Source: JBFFXF01 sp041569895 (GTDB taxonomy: Bacteria; Planctomycetota; UBA8108; JACQVS01). From it: a stretch of DNA of 18,102 nucleotides. Positions 1 through 8,129 of this stretch are shown one piece after another (the stretch's first letter is position 1; every line of letters begins with the position of its first letter). The DNA lies in assembly GCA_041569895.1 (NCBI GenBank), contig JBFFXF010000148.1:1-18102 (forward strand). The letters are read 5' to 3'. Made by a program: the position numbers and the translations under genes. A model generated the notes under the pieces. It was not told the origin of the DNA and did no database searches. It saw only the letters and a program-made list of their open reading frames with translations.

Positions 1-684
1 GCCATCGTCCTGGATGAGCCAGCGCCGGAGGTCGACCCCGAGACCTCCGCCTTCGAGCAGAGGCTCCGGCTGATGGAGCTCCAGGGGCAGCTCACCGAGG
101 AGGAGGGCGGCCAGATTCGCCTCGTCGACCTCGCCGGTGATCTCACCGAGGAGCAACTCGCCGCGCTGCGGCACCATCTCCTGACGCGGAACAGGGTCCC
201 CGAGGACTTCGATCCCGCGCGGTTCGAGCGCGGCAGGCGCATCTTCTCGAGAGAGGAGGAGATCGCGAACACCGCGGTCGCCGACGCCGCCGCACAGCGC
301 GCGGCGCTCGCGAGGATCGACTCGAAGCTCCTCGAGACCGAGCGCGGCAGCGCGAAGCTCGAGGAACTGGCGGGACGGCTGTCGGCCGGGCAGCTCGACG
401 CCCTCGACTATCACGTGTCGCTCCGGGCGGACCTGCCCGAGGGCTTCGACGCCCGCCGGAGCGAGCTCGGCCTGCGCGTGTTGCGCGGCGAGGTCGCGGG
501 TGACGTCGGCTCGCCCGCCCACACCCGGCAGCAGCTGGACCGCCTGCGAACCATCCAGAAGCGCCTGCCGTGGCGCGTCCAGCGCCGTTACGACATCACG
601 CGGCTCGCCGGCCGACTGGACCGGGAGCAGTTCGACGCGCTGCTCGGGTTCATCGAATGGCGCTTCTGGACCAGGGTCGACTGA
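1..684 (+). CDS. 79-residue tandem-repeat protein of unknown function (5' partial)
   Basis: The frame is open from base 1, so the start lies upstream and 227 residues are visible. I do not recognise a family. The protein is built from a repeat of exactly 79 residues. The motif L-x-x-L-A-G-x-L-x-x-x-Q-[LF]-x-A-L recurs at nucleotides 121, 358 and 595, each 237 nt apart. In the two longer units it is followed by a conserved segment with LPE/VPE, FD, R-x-E and G-x-R. The linker before each unit is charged and helix-like, beginning with QR or QQ. The third unit is cut short after its first helix, at the natural C-terminus. No signal peptide or membrane segment is visible. The next gene starts 5 nt after the stop, so the two are probably co-transcribed. 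Function is unknown; a helical scaffold or adaptor is a guess. Confidence 0.75.
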   Translation, partial: AIVLDEPAPEVDPETSAFEQRLRLMELQGQLTEEEGGQIRLVDLAGDLTEEQLAALRHHLLTRNRVPEDFDPARFERGRRIFSREEEIANTAVADAAAQRAALARIDSKLLETERGSAKLEELAGRLSAGQLDALDYHVSLRADLPEGFDARRSELGLRVLRGEVAGDVGSPAHTRQQLDRLRTIQKRLPWRVQRRYDITRLAGRLDREQFDALLGFIEWRFWTRVD

Positions 685-689
685 GCTCC

Positions 690-1520
690 ATGCGAACGCT
701 CGGGCTGACACTCTCGGCCGCGCTCCTCGCGCCGGCTGTCGCCGGAGCACAGTCGCCGTGGCTGCCGCCCGAGGGCGAGCTGTCGATCAATCCGTCGTAC
801 CGGTTCGAGACCTACGACGAGTACTTCTTCGGATCCGGCGCCGAGGATCTCCCGTTCGACGTCGATCGCCACGTGATCCTCGCCACCGTCGAGTACGGGA
901 TCCTCGAGAACCTCGCGGTCGACTTCACGAGCGGCTACGTCGACACGAAGTCCTCGCAGGTCGACGACGACGACGGGCTCGCCGACACCACCATCGGCCT
1001 TCGCTACCGCGTGCTCGATGAGTTCAAGCACGACTTCCCCGACTGGGTGCCGACGTTGACGGTGCGCCTCGGCGGGGTGATCGAGGGTACGTACGAGCGC
1101 TTCACCATCGAGGCGCCGGGGAAGGGATCGTCGGGCGTCGACGGCTCGCTCCTCATCGGCAAGGTCCTCGGCGACTCCGGGTTTCGCGTCTTCGCCGACA
1201 CCGGATATCGCGTTTACGCCAACGAGGCGTCGGACGAGTTCTTCGTCGGCGTCGGCGTCGCCAGGACCTTCTTCGACGCCATCGACCTGAGCGTCACCTA
1301 CCGGCACCTCGAGTCGCTCTCGGGGCCCGCAGTCGACGACATCACCTTCCCGCGCGAGCGCTACCCCGAGCGACGCGAGAGCGCCGACACCGTCGAGATC
1401 GGACTCGGCTTCGAGACGCTCGAGGGACGCTACTTCGCCGTCAGCGTCGGCAAGACGGTGGCGGGAGAGAGCACGGCCGACATGTTGATGTTCGGCTTCA
1501 GCGCGTTCCTGCCGTTTTAG
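690..1520 (+). CDS. Outer-membrane beta-barrel protein (MetA-pathway/transporter-like)
   Basis: This is a 276-residue exported protein. I chose the ATG at 690 because it opens a clean signal peptide (MRTLGLTLSAALLAPAVAGA, cleavage near AGA|Q). The same frame is open further upstream, but that stretch overlaps the previous gene and looks like its shadow. The mature part has alternating aromatic and polar strands with short acidic turns. It includes the pattern GLADTTIGLRYRV, typical of the small barrels annotated as phenol-degradation MetA-like or putative transporters. The chain ends in FLPF, a terminal phenylalanine as expected for barrel insertion by the Bam machinery. It therefore most likely sits in the outer membrane as a narrow channel or structural barrel; the substrate is unknown. 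It follows the 79-residue-repeat gene by 5 nt. Its stop codon is directly followed by an intergenic repeat element. Confidence 0.75.
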   Translation: MRTLGLTLSAALLAPAVAGAQSPWLPPEGELSINPSYRFETYDEYFFGSGAEDLPFDVDRHVILATVEYGILENLAVDFTSGYVDTKSSQVDDDDGLADTTIGLRYRVLDEFKHDFPDWVPTLTVRLGGVIEGTYERFTIEAPGKGSSGVDGSLLIGKVLGDSGFRVFADTGYRVYANEASDEFFVGVGVARTFFDAIDLSVTYRHLESLSGPAVDDITFPRERYPERRESADTVEIGLGFETLEGRYFAVSVGKTVAGESTADMLMFGFSAFLPF

Positions 1521-1845
1521 CTCCCGTTCCCGTTCCCGGTCCCGTGCCCGTGCCCGAAAGGCTGCTCGACTGCGCTGGCGAAATCGGAGCAACAGTCGAA
1601 AGCACGGCCGACGTTCGACGAGGACGGGAACGCAGATGACGCAGATTGGGGAGAAGGACTCCGCGAAGGCGTGCATCGGTCTCGGACATCGGAATCGGGA
1701 GTCGGAATCGGAATCGGTCATCGGTCATCGGACTCGGATCTCGGACTCTGTCCTCTGTCTCTGTCTCGGGCTCTGGCCTCTGCGAGGGTATCGAGGACGA
1801 GGACGAGGACGAACACGGCGAAGAGGACGAGGACGGCGGTCTGCG
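1521..1845. repeat. Intergenic modular repeat element A (type II core)
   Basis: This element fills the gap between two convergent genes. In order it holds a CCCGTT/CCCGTG hexamer run (1523-1557), the CCCGAAAG junction followed by GCTGCTCGACTGCGCT (type II core, from about 1553), two CGCAGAT-type units (1631-1648), and a CGGAAT/CGGAGT hexamer tract in inverted orientation (about 1677-1745). A CTCTGTCC-type tract (about 1745-1785) and a GAGGAC run (about 1790-1836) complete it. The type II core is shared with the right arm of element B (revcomp, ending near 5053). Open frames here are stop-free by composition and are not taken as genes. Confidence 0.85.
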
Positions 1846-1849
1846 GAGC

Positions 1850-3067
1850 TCACCTCGCCAGCGACCGCACCCACAATCGGCGCCCTCCCTCGATGATCTC
1901 GAGCGCCTCGGCGTGTCCGGCGAAGGCCTCGCGGCTCATGCCGGTGTCGATGAGCACGACGGCGCCGCCGAGGCGCGCGCGGATGCGATGGTCGATCGGT
2001 CGCGTGTGACCGACGACGATCCGGTCGACGTCCTGCGCGCGGAGGATCTCGCGGACGCGCGGGGCGAGACGCCGCTCGGGGACCTCCGCGAGGCCGCGGT
2101 ACCAGATCACTCCGTCCGCCGCGAAGACCGGACCGCGGTCGAGCTCCCTCAGACGCGCGAACAGCTTCGCCAGGCCGGGATCGACCTTGCCAGACGCCGT
2201 CTCCACAGCGATCAGCTCGCGCAGCTCGTTGATGCCCAGCGCCGGGTGGAAGACCCCGAGCTCGACGAGCTCGTCGACGAGGTCGAGGTAGGCCGCGAGA
2301 TCGTCGGCGAAGCGCTTGCGCAGCTCGACGAACGACACCTTGCCGAAACGCGGCGAGAGACCACCGTGGAGGAAGAGGGAGCGGTCGACCTTCGCGAGCG
2401 CGTGTCTCCCGAGCAGCCACTTCCCGTACCGCCCGTCACGCGCGAAGAGCTCGCGGTGGCGGAACCAGCCCGGAGGGAACACCTTCTCGAGACCGATGAG
2501 CAGCCAGTCGCCGAGCAGCTCCTGGTAGTAGTCGCTGCGCAGCAGAGGACGGGGGCCGGCGAGGAACTTCTCGATCTCCTCGAGCTTCCGGAGGTGCTCC
2601 GTCGAGGACTCCTCCGCGGCGTATGGCGCGAGCTCCTCCGGGTGAAGGTAGCGGAGGTCGCCGGTGAGGTTCATCACCTCGTGGTTCCCGAGGAGCGTGA
2701 TGGCGTGACCGCCAGCCTTCCTCGCGTCGCGCTCGAGCCGCATCATCAGTTCGAGAGCGCGCCGCGAATCGGGTCCCCTGTCGAGCAGGTCACCGGTCTG
2801 CACGAGCACGGTCTCGCCACCGGACCACTCGAGCTTCGAATCGAGGACGCCGGTGCGCAGCAGGAGTCGCGTGAACCGATCGTGGTCGCCGTGCACGTCT
2901 CCCACGGCGACGACGCGCTTCGCATCCCGCACGTCGGGCGCGACCATCCCGTCGCGGGCCGCCGCCGGCATCGCGAGCAGAATCGCCACGGCGGCGAGCG
3001 CCGGAAGTCGCCGGCCGGCGCTCCGCGACGTCACTCTGTCGACACGACGAAGGATTCCGGCAATCAC
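1850..3067 (-). CDS. Exported Shewanella-like PPP-family phosphatase
   Basis: This is a 405-residue metallophosphoesterase with the full PPP signature set: GDVHGD (residues 56-61), GDLLDRG (92-98), GNHE (127-130), HGG (234-236) and GHT (353-355). These residues bind the two metals and phosphate. The insert between GNHE and HGG and the motif VIWYRG before the last histidine fit the Shewanella-like (SLP) phosphatases rather than PP1/PP2A. I chose the GTG at 3067 because a GAGGAGGT Shine-Dalgarno lies 5 nt upstream; an in-frame ATG at 3103 has no such site. The N-terminus then reads as a basic stretch plus a hydrophobic segment (LPALAAVAILLAMPAAA), so the enzyme is probably exported to the periplasm or anchored there. 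It is divergent from the deacetylase gene. The natural substrate is unknown, and phosphoprotein is the family expectation. The stop lies about 14 nt from repeat element A. Confidence 0.85.
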   Translation of the reverse strand: MIAGILRRVDRVTSRSAGRRLPALAAVAILLAMPAAARDGMVAPDVRDAKRVVAVGDVHGDHDRFTRLLLRTGVLDSKLEWSGGETVLVQTGDLLDRGPDSRRALELMMRLERDARKAGGHAITLLGNHEVMNLTGDLRYLHPEELAPYAAEESSTEHLRKLEEIEKFLAGPRPLLRSDYYQELLGDWLLIGLEKVFPPGWFRHRELFARDGRYGKWLLGRHALAKVDRSLFLHGGLSPRFGKVSFVELRKRFADDLAAYLDLVDELVELGVFHPALGINELRELIAVETASGKVDPGLAKLFARLRELDRGPVFAADGVIWYRGLAEVPERRLAPRVREILRAQDVDRIVVGHTRPIDHRIRARLGGAVVLIDTGMSREAFAGHAEALEIIEGGRRLWVRSLAR

Positions 3068-3071
3068 CTCG

Positions 3072-3079
3072 ACCTCCTC
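3072..3079 (-). promoter_or_regulatory. Ribosome binding site that fixes a GTG start
   Basis: On the minus strand this reads GAGGAGGT. Its GGAGG ends 5 nt before the GTG at 3067. It supports the GTG start of the phosphatase over the upstream ATG at 3103. Confidence 0.65.
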
Positions 3080-3113
3080 GAGCCGGCTTGCATCCTGGTA
3101 CACTGCAAGGAGA

Positions 3114-3143
3114 ATTAGACCATCACCGTCGGGCCGACGCCAA
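3114..3143 (-). promoter_or_regulatory. Possible sigma70-like promoter of the phosphatase gene
   Basis: On the minus strand, TTGGCG (3138-3143) and TCTAAT (3114-3119) are separated by 18 bp. They match the -35 and -10 consensus at 4/6 and 5/6 positions. This would give a leader of about 40 nt before the GTG start. The call is by eye only. Confidence 0.35.
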
Positions 3144-3192
3144 CGTCGCCGCGCCCGTGCGTCCTGTTCCCGGAACTGCCGGAGCCGATCGA

Positions 3193-4206
3193 ATGGTCCT
3201 GCCGCGCCCGCTGATGACCCTCGTGCTCTTCCTCCCGGCCCTGATGGCTCCCGTGGCCCCGGCGCACGCCGGCGAGACGTGGGCCGTCCGTCTCGGCTTC
3301 CCCGCCGATCGGCGCGTCCTCATCCTGCACGCGGACGACATCGGCATGTGCTACGAGGCGAACCGCGCCGCGAAGGACGCGCTCGAGAACGGACACATCC
3401 AGTCCGCCTCGGCGATGGTCCCCTGCCCGTGGTTCGACGAGTTCGCCGACTGGTATCGCCGCAACCCGGAGCAGGACGTCGGCCTGCACCTGACGCTCAC
3501 CAGCGAGTGGCGCTGGTACCGATGGGGGCCGATCGCGCCACGGGCGAGCGTGCCGGGCCTGATCGACAGCGATGGGTACCTGCACCGCCGCGTCGTCGAC
3601 GTCGTCCGCAACGCCAGGCCCGGGGATGTGGAGCGGGAAGTGCGGGCGCAGGTCGAGCGCGCCCTGTCGCGCGGCATCCGACCGGGACACCTCGATACGC
3701 ACATGGGCACGCTTTACGCGCATCCCGCGTTCACGCGGGCATACCTCGCGGTGGCCGAGGAGTACCGCATCCCCGCCATGGTGATCGAGCTCACGCCCGC
3801 GGTCGTCGAGCGCTTTCGCCGCGAGGGCTACCCCGTCGGCCCCGAGATGATCGAGACGTCGCGCCGCTACACCCTGCCGCGCCTCGACGACCTGCGCTCG
3901 ATCCCCGGGGCGTCGTCGTACGAGAAGTTCCGCGAGGGCTTCTTCGAGCTCGTGCGCGGACTCGAGCCCGGGATCACCGAGATCATCTTCCATCCGTCGG
4001 TGGACAGCGAGACGCTCCGGCGCATCACCAACTCGTGGCGGCAGCGGTCCTGGGAGGCGCGACTCTTCTCCGACCCCGAGGTGAAGGCCTTCTTCGAGCG
4101 CGAGCGCGTGCTCTTCACCAACTGGAAGGAGATGATGCGCCGCCACAAGCCGGCTCCGGCGGACGGCGCCACGCCGCGAAAGGAGGAGCGCGACGATGGC
4201 GAGTGA
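3193..4206 (+). CDS. Exported YdjC/ChbG-family carbohydrate deacetylase
   Basis: This is a 337-residue protein of the YdjC/ChbG family, metal-dependent deacetylases of N-acetylated oligosaccharides. The metal and substrate motifs are visible: HADD (residues 46-49, as HADDIGM), GLHLTLT (97-103), GHLDTHMG (165-172) and FHPS (266-269). I chose the ATG at 3193 because it has GGAG 8 nt upstream and opens a signal peptide (residues 1-26, ending APAHA|G). The in-frame ATG at 3088 lies in the divergent promoter region. Export suggests it acts on extracellular or periplasmic glycans, unlike cytoplasmic ChbG. Its last 11 nt overlap the macro-domain gene, so the two are probably translationally coupled. 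The exact sugar substrate cannot be told from the sequence. Confidence 0.85.
   Translation: MVLPRPLMTLVLFLPALMAPVAPAHAGETWAVRLGFPADRRVLILHADDIGMCYEANRAAKDALENGHIQSASAMVPCPWFDEFADWYRRNPEQDVGLHLTLTSEWRWYRWGPIAPRASVPGLIDSDGYLHRRVVDVVRNARPGDVEREVRAQVERALSRGIRPGHLDTHMGTLYAHPAFTRAYLAVAEEYRIPAMVIELTPAVVERFRREGYPVGPEMIETSRRYTLPRLDDLRSIPGASSYEKFREGFFELVRGLEPGITEIIFHPSVDSETLRRITNSWRQRSWEARLFSDPEVKAFFERERVLFTNWKEMMRRHKPAPADGATPRKEERDDGE
4179..4186 (+). promoter_or_regulatory. Strong ribosome binding site inside the deacetylase gene
   Basis: AAAGGAGG lies within the last codons of the deacetylase gene, 9 nt before the ATG at 4196. It confirms the overlapping start of the macro-domain gene. Confidence 0.75.
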
Positions 4207-4729
4207 CGTGCTCTCGCGGATCGCGATCGTGCGCGACGACATCGTGCGGCAGAAGGTCGACGCGATCGTCAACGCCGCCAACACGACGCTTCTCGGCGGG
4301 GGCGGCGTCGACGGAGCGATCCACCGCGCCGCGGGACCCGAGCTGCTCAAGGAGTGCCGCGGCATCGGCGGGTGTCCCACCGGCGAGGCCCGCATCACTC
4401 GCGGGTACCGGCTGCCCGCGAAGCACGTCATCCACACCGTCGGACCGGTCTACCGCGACGGCCGCCATCGGGAGCCGGAGCTCCTCGCCTCCTGCTACCG
4501 CGAGAGCCTCGCGCTCGCCGAGAGGAACGACCTCCGGAGCATCGCCTTCCCGTCGATCTCCACCGGCGCCTACCGCTTCCCGAAGGACGACGCGGCCCGC
4601 ATCGCGCTCGAGACGGTCGTCGACTGGCTGCGAGCCCACGACGTGCCGGAGCGCGTGGTCTTCGTGCAGTTCGGGGAGGATGATCTGGGGGTCTATAGAA
4701 GGACGCTGGAGGAGCTGCGACGGACCTGA
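4196..4729 (+). CDS. Macro-domain O-acetyl-ADP-ribose deacetylase (YmdB/MacroD type)
   Basis: This is a 177-residue single macro domain. It carries the MacroD signature: NAAN (residues 26-29), GGGGVDGAIH (34-43), GPELLKECR (47-55) and the phosphate-loop segment STGAY (122-126) followed by FP. This subfamily removes acetyl from O-acetyl-ADP-ribose and can remove mono-ADP-ribose from acidic side chains. The asparagine and the aspartate of the GGVD loop used for this are present. There is no signal peptide, so it acts in the cytoplasm. The ATG overlaps the end of the exported deacetylase gene by 11 nt and has a near-perfect Shine-Dalgarno. Why a cytoplasmic ADP-ribose enzyme should be coupled to an exported glycan deacetylase is unclear. 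Repeat element B starts 8-10 nt after the stop. Confidence 0.93.
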   Translation: MASDVLSRIAIVRDDIVRQKVDAIVNAANTTLLGGGGVDGAIHRAAGPELLKECRGIGGCPTGEARITRGYRLPAKHVIHTVGPVYRDGRHREPELLASCYRESLALAERNDLRSIAFPSISTGAYRFPKDDAARIALETVVDWLRAHDVPERVVFVQFGEDDLGVYRRTLEELRRT

Positions 4730-4736
4730 GCTTCCA

Positions 4737-5104
4737 CTCTCGTCCTCGTCCTCGTCCTCGTCCTCGTTCCCGGACCCGGACCCGGTCCCGGTGCCGGGCC
4801 CGAAAGCCCTCGTCGTCCTTCTCGTGCCCGACGTCGGGACCGAGCGATCGGAGTCCGAGGCCGAGATCAGAGACAGAGGTCCGATGCCGACTCCGAGATC
4901 CGATTCCGACTCCGATTCCGATGCCGACTTCCGATGACCGATGCGTCTTGGTCCCCCTTCCCTCCGTCCCCTTTCCTGCTTTCATCGTCTTCCTGACTTC
5001 CTCATGAGTGCGTTGCAGAGTCTCGCGAGCGAAGTCGAGCAGCCTTTCGGGCACGGGCACGGGACCGGGCACGGGACCGGGGACGGGGACGGGGACGGGG
5101 ACGA
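4737..5104 (+). repeat. Intergenic modular repeat element B (type I core, plus inverted type II arm)
   Basis: This lies between convergent genes. Its left arm is a CTCGTC run (4739-4768), a CCCGGA/CCCGGT run, the type I core 4803-4873 (AAAG at 4803, palindrome CGACGTCG at 4829-4836, GGAGTCCGAG at 4850-4859), then a CCGATT/CCGACT tract to about 4942. In this copy the palindrome extends to CCCGACGTCGGG. A non-repeat stretch (about 4943-5010) carries the words GAAGTCAGGAAGACGATG and GCAGGAAAGG on the minus strand. The right arm is inverted: a type II core ending at CCTTTCGGG, then a GGGCAC/GGGGAC run up to the stop codon of the lipoprotein gene at 5106. Confidence 0.88.
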
Positions 5105-5105
5105 T

Positions 5106-8100
5106 TCACGGGAGTAGGCGCGTGTCACCCCACACTGCCAGCACGAGGCTGCGTCGTTCGACGCCGCTTCCGTCCGCGGCGATGGCGGTGAGCTCGATTC
5201 GGTCGACGCCCGTGACGTCGATGTCGATCGTGCGGGCTCGTTCGTCGTGGCGCAGCGGTGGGGTCTCGAGCGCCTGACGGCCGTCGGCGCGCACCCGGAA
5301 GATGACGCGCGCGTCGAGCGGGCCGGAGGCGTCGACGCCGACTCGGGCCTGCAGTCGGCGCCAGCGGCCACGCAGGGCGTATGCGATCGTCGACGGGACC
5401 GCCACGCCGACGCCGCGCTCGAGGCGCTCACCGGCGACGACGAGCGGGAGCCCGGTCGGCCCGCCGTTTCGTCCCGGATAGAGCGGGCACGGGTCTCCGA
5501 GCTCCGGGACGAGTTCGTCGAGGAATCGCTCCACCGAAACAGGCTCCTCGAACGGCACCTCGACGGCGAGCGCGGCCATCTCGGTCCCGTCCGCCGCGAG
5601 CGGCGTCACGGTGAACGTCGTCCTGGCGGGCAGCGAGCGTGACGGTGGCAGCGGCGCGAGGAATCGCGTCCCGGAAGTGCGGCCGAGCAGCTCGCCGTCG
5701 CGGCGCACGCCGTGGCCCGAGAGACGCGTCGCCGCTCCCGGGTCGATCGGCTCCCACTCGATGAGCGCGGAGCCGGTCGCGACGTCGAATCGCGCCGCCG
5801 GTCGCGGGGCGATCACCGGCGCGGGATCCGCGCTCGACGAATCGAAACGGAGGACGACCTCGGTGCCGGCCTCCGGTCGTTCGATGGTGACGGTGGCGTG
5901 CTCGCCCGTCCCGGCGAACTCCGCCGTGCGACCGTCGACGCGGACACTCGCGAGACGGTACGGGTCGGGCACGTGCACGTGCACGCGCAGCTCGCCGGCG
6001 GCGCCGTGTCCGTCCTCGAGGCGCAGCCGCAGCCGGCGCGCGTCCGCGTCCCAGTGGACGTCGTGCAGCGCTCGCGCGGAATCGACCAGGTGTCGCGAGT
6101 CGGCGACGACTCGAGGTCTCCCGGTGGAGGGATGGAGCGAGACGACACGGCACGAGCGCGGCGGCAGCGTCAGGTCGAGGCGATCGCGCATGGTGCACAG
6201 GAAGCGCTCCTCCCAGCGGTCGAAGACGACGCGTTCCGGCGTCGCCACGTCGAGCGCGAGGTCCTCCAGCGCTATCACGACGCGCTCGGCGCCGAAGGGG
6301 CTCCAGTTGAAGAACGCCACCACGTCGTGGGCGCCGTCTGGACCGTCGGGCGCCTTGACCGCCCAGACGCGGGGCAGGCGAACGATCGACGGCGCGCCGT
6401 CGAGATCGAGCGGACGGCAATCGGCCGGTGGCAGCACGCGGCGAAGCCACGCCCAGCGCTCCGCCGACGGCTCGCGCGGCCGCCCGCGGATCGAGACCGA
6501 TCGTCCGGTGATCGCGCAGAAGGAGAGCAGCGCGCGCACGGCATCCGAGCTCCAGCGCCCGCCGCCCTCGTCGAGCGCCTCGGCCTCGAGCGGAACGCCC
6601 TCGCTCTGCCAGCCCAGCCGGTGATACGGCAGCTCGCGGACGAGGCCAATAGCGTCAAGACGGAGCGGATCGAGACCGATCGGATCGCCGCCCCGGAAGG
6701 GCGCGAGCTGCGGGCGCTTGAGCTCGACGAGCCCCGCCACCGCCGCGGGCGCGTTCCAGTCGGTGGCGATGAGCCGCCCGGAGTCGGTCGGAGCGTTCGG
6801 TCCCGCTTCACCCCGCTCCCCGAGACCCTCGCGGACGGCCCGCAGCGCCTCGCGCAGCGCATGGACGGCGGCGTCCGACGGCGCTCGCGGTGCGCCGTCG
6901 CCGCGCAGGTCGGCGGCGTGCCTGCGGTAGATATCCATCGCGGCGTCCAGCCTCGCGATCCGCAGCCCGCGCACGGCCCGACTGTCGCCGTGCAGCGTCG
7001 CTCGCACTCGCGCCTCGATCGCCTCGCGACCGGCGGGCACCGTCGGATCGTAGACCCGCTCGCCGAGCGCGCCGCCGTCGACCTCCTCGCCTCGCCGATC
7101 GATGAGGAACGGCGTCGCGTCGGCTTCCACGCGTTCGTCGTGGTCGGTGCCGAGCGGCTGGATCGCGAGGATGACGCGGAACCCGCGCGCGCCGAGCGTG
7201 GCGATGGCGGCGCGGAGCCCGTCGGGGAACGAACGAGTACGCGCCGCGAGCGGATCGCCGTCGTCCTCGCCGGACCAGTCGGCGCCGATACCGCTGGCGT
7301 CGATCTCCATGGTCGCCAGCTCGACGCCGCCGAGCGCGGCGCGGTGTCGATCCGCCGCCGAGGCGAGGGACAGGAGCGCGCGCGCCGTGGGGCGCTCGCC
7401 CGCCTCGAGACTCCACCCGGAGACGTCGAACGGCGCCGCCAGCGACGTCGTGCCGTCGACCGCGATCGGCAGAGTCCGCGAGCGGTACTCGAGCACGGGC
7501 CGGTCGCGACCTGCCTGCAGCGCGACCTCGACGCGGACGCTTCGCGGACGCGCCCCTGGCCGATCGGCAGACGCCGTCATGCGGACGCCGCCCGCTGCGG
7601 GCGCGAGCTCGATCGCCGTGCCCCCGACGGGGTCGACGATGGTGTTCTCGAGCCCGGTGAGCGTCTCGCCGAGCGCCAGCAGGACGACGTCGTCCCGTCG
7701 ATGGGAGAGCCGCCGCCAGACGACGCCCCGCTCGAGACCACGGGGAGCGAGCTGCAGGATCAGCCGCGCGCCGCGCCTCGCCAGCCACGACGGCGCGCTG
7801 AGGTCGACACGGCCCGCGACGGGGACGCCCGCGACCACCCAGCGGTGCAGCGTGACGGCCACGCCCCGCCCGCAGGAGAGCTCGAGAGACTCCCCCGCGC
7901 CGAGCTCGGGGCCGGGGAGCGGCGCGACGGTGGACGGCCGCCAGCCGCCTCGCACGGCGCACTCGAGCGGCTCCTCGACGCCGTCGACCGAGAGCGAGAT
8001 TCGCGCCGTGCCGGGAAAGAACGCCGGGAAGATCTCGCCCGCGGGCGCCTCCACGGGCGTGTCGACGACGGGATCCGCGGCGCAGCTCCCGAGAAGCAGG

Positions 8101-8129
8101 ACGGCGAACGCGGCCGTCTGGCGCATCAT
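5106..8129 (-). CDS. Clan GH-D (GH27/GH36-like) glycosidase-like lipoprotein with C-terminal NPCBM-like domain
   Basis: This is a 1007-residue lipoprotein. I chose the ATG at 8129 because it overlaps the xylulokinase stop as ATGA and opens a lipoprotein signal with lipobox LGSC (Cys16). The frame continues 266 codons upstream, but that part is an arginine/alanine-rich shadow of the kinase gene. Residues about 30-240 look like the N-terminal beta-sandwich of alpha-galactosidase-like enzymes. Residues about 255-550 look like a TIM barrel (FPDGL 301-305, GFRVILAIQP 316-325, and RLDAA with Asp395 where the nucleophile would be expected). AFFNWS (605-610) opens a C-terminal sandwich typical of this clan. 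A fibronectin-III-like segment (about 770-860) precedes an NPCBM-like carbohydrate-binding module (about 890-1005, ending in VWGDTRLL). It probably acts on glycans at the cell surface. The catalytic acid is not clear, so it may be inactive or divergent. Confidence 0.75.
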   Translation of the reverse strand: MMRQTAAFAVLLLGSCAADPVVDTPVEAPAGEIFPAFFPGTARISLSVDGVEEPLECAVRGGWRPSTVAPLPGPELGAGESLELSCGRGVAVTLHRWVVAGVPVAGRVDLSAPSWLARRGARLILQLAPRGLERGVVWRRLSHRRDDVVLLALGETLTGLENTIVDPVGGTAIELAPAAGGVRMTASADRPGARPRSVRVEVALQAGRDRPVLEYRSRTLPIAVDGTTSLAAPFDVSGWSLEAGERPTARALLSLASAADRHRAALGGVELATMEIDASGIGADWSGEDDGDPLAARTRSFPDGLRAAIATLGARGFRVILAIQPLGTDHDERVEADATPFLIDRRGEEVDGGALGERVYDPTVPAGREAIEARVRATLHGDSRAVRGLRIARLDAAMDIYRRHAADLRGDGAPRAPSDAAVHALREALRAVREGLGERGEAGPNAPTDSGRLIATDWNAPAAVAGLVELKRPQLAPFRGGDPIGLDPLRLDAIGLVRELPYHRLGWQSEGVPLEAEALDEGGGRWSSDAVRALLSFCAITGRSVSIRGRPREPSAERWAWLRRVLPPADCRPLDLDGAPSIVRLPRVWAVKAPDGPDGAHDVVAFFNWSPFGAERVVIALEDLALDVATPERVVFDRWEERFLCTMRDRLDLTLPPRSCRVVSLHPSTGRPRVVADSRHLVDSARALHDVHWDADARRLRLRLEDGHGAAGELRVHVHVPDPYRLASVRVDGRTAEFAGTGEHATVTIERPEAGTEVVLRFDSSSADPAPVIAPRPAARFDVATGSALIEWEPIDPGAATRLSGHGVRRDGELLGRTSGTRFLAPLPPSRSLPARTTFTVTPLAADGTEMAALAVEVPFEEPVSVERFLDELVPELGDPCPLYPGRNGGPTGLPLVVAGERLERGVGVAVPSTIAYALRGRWRRLQARVGVDASGPLDARVIFRVRADGRQALETPPLRHDERARTIDIDVTGVDRIELTAIAADGSGVERRSLVLAVWGDTRLLP

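Noticed and set aside
3088..3113. A plus-strand promoter TTGCAT with AGAATT at 17 bp for the deacetylase, and a TTGCA/TGCAA inverted repeat
   Set aside because: The -10 match is poor and the inverted repeat arms are only 5 bp, so both could be chance.
1646..3118. A 490-codon plus-strand frame through the phosphatase gene
   Set aside because: It starts in repeat element A and is the complement of a gene with all PPP motifs.
4428..5072. A minus-strand frame in element B that could code for a small dipeptide-repeat protein
   Set aside because: The hexamer tracts cannot form stops in any frame, so openness is no evidence. No ribosome binding site is seen, and the frame runs antisense into the macro-domain gene.
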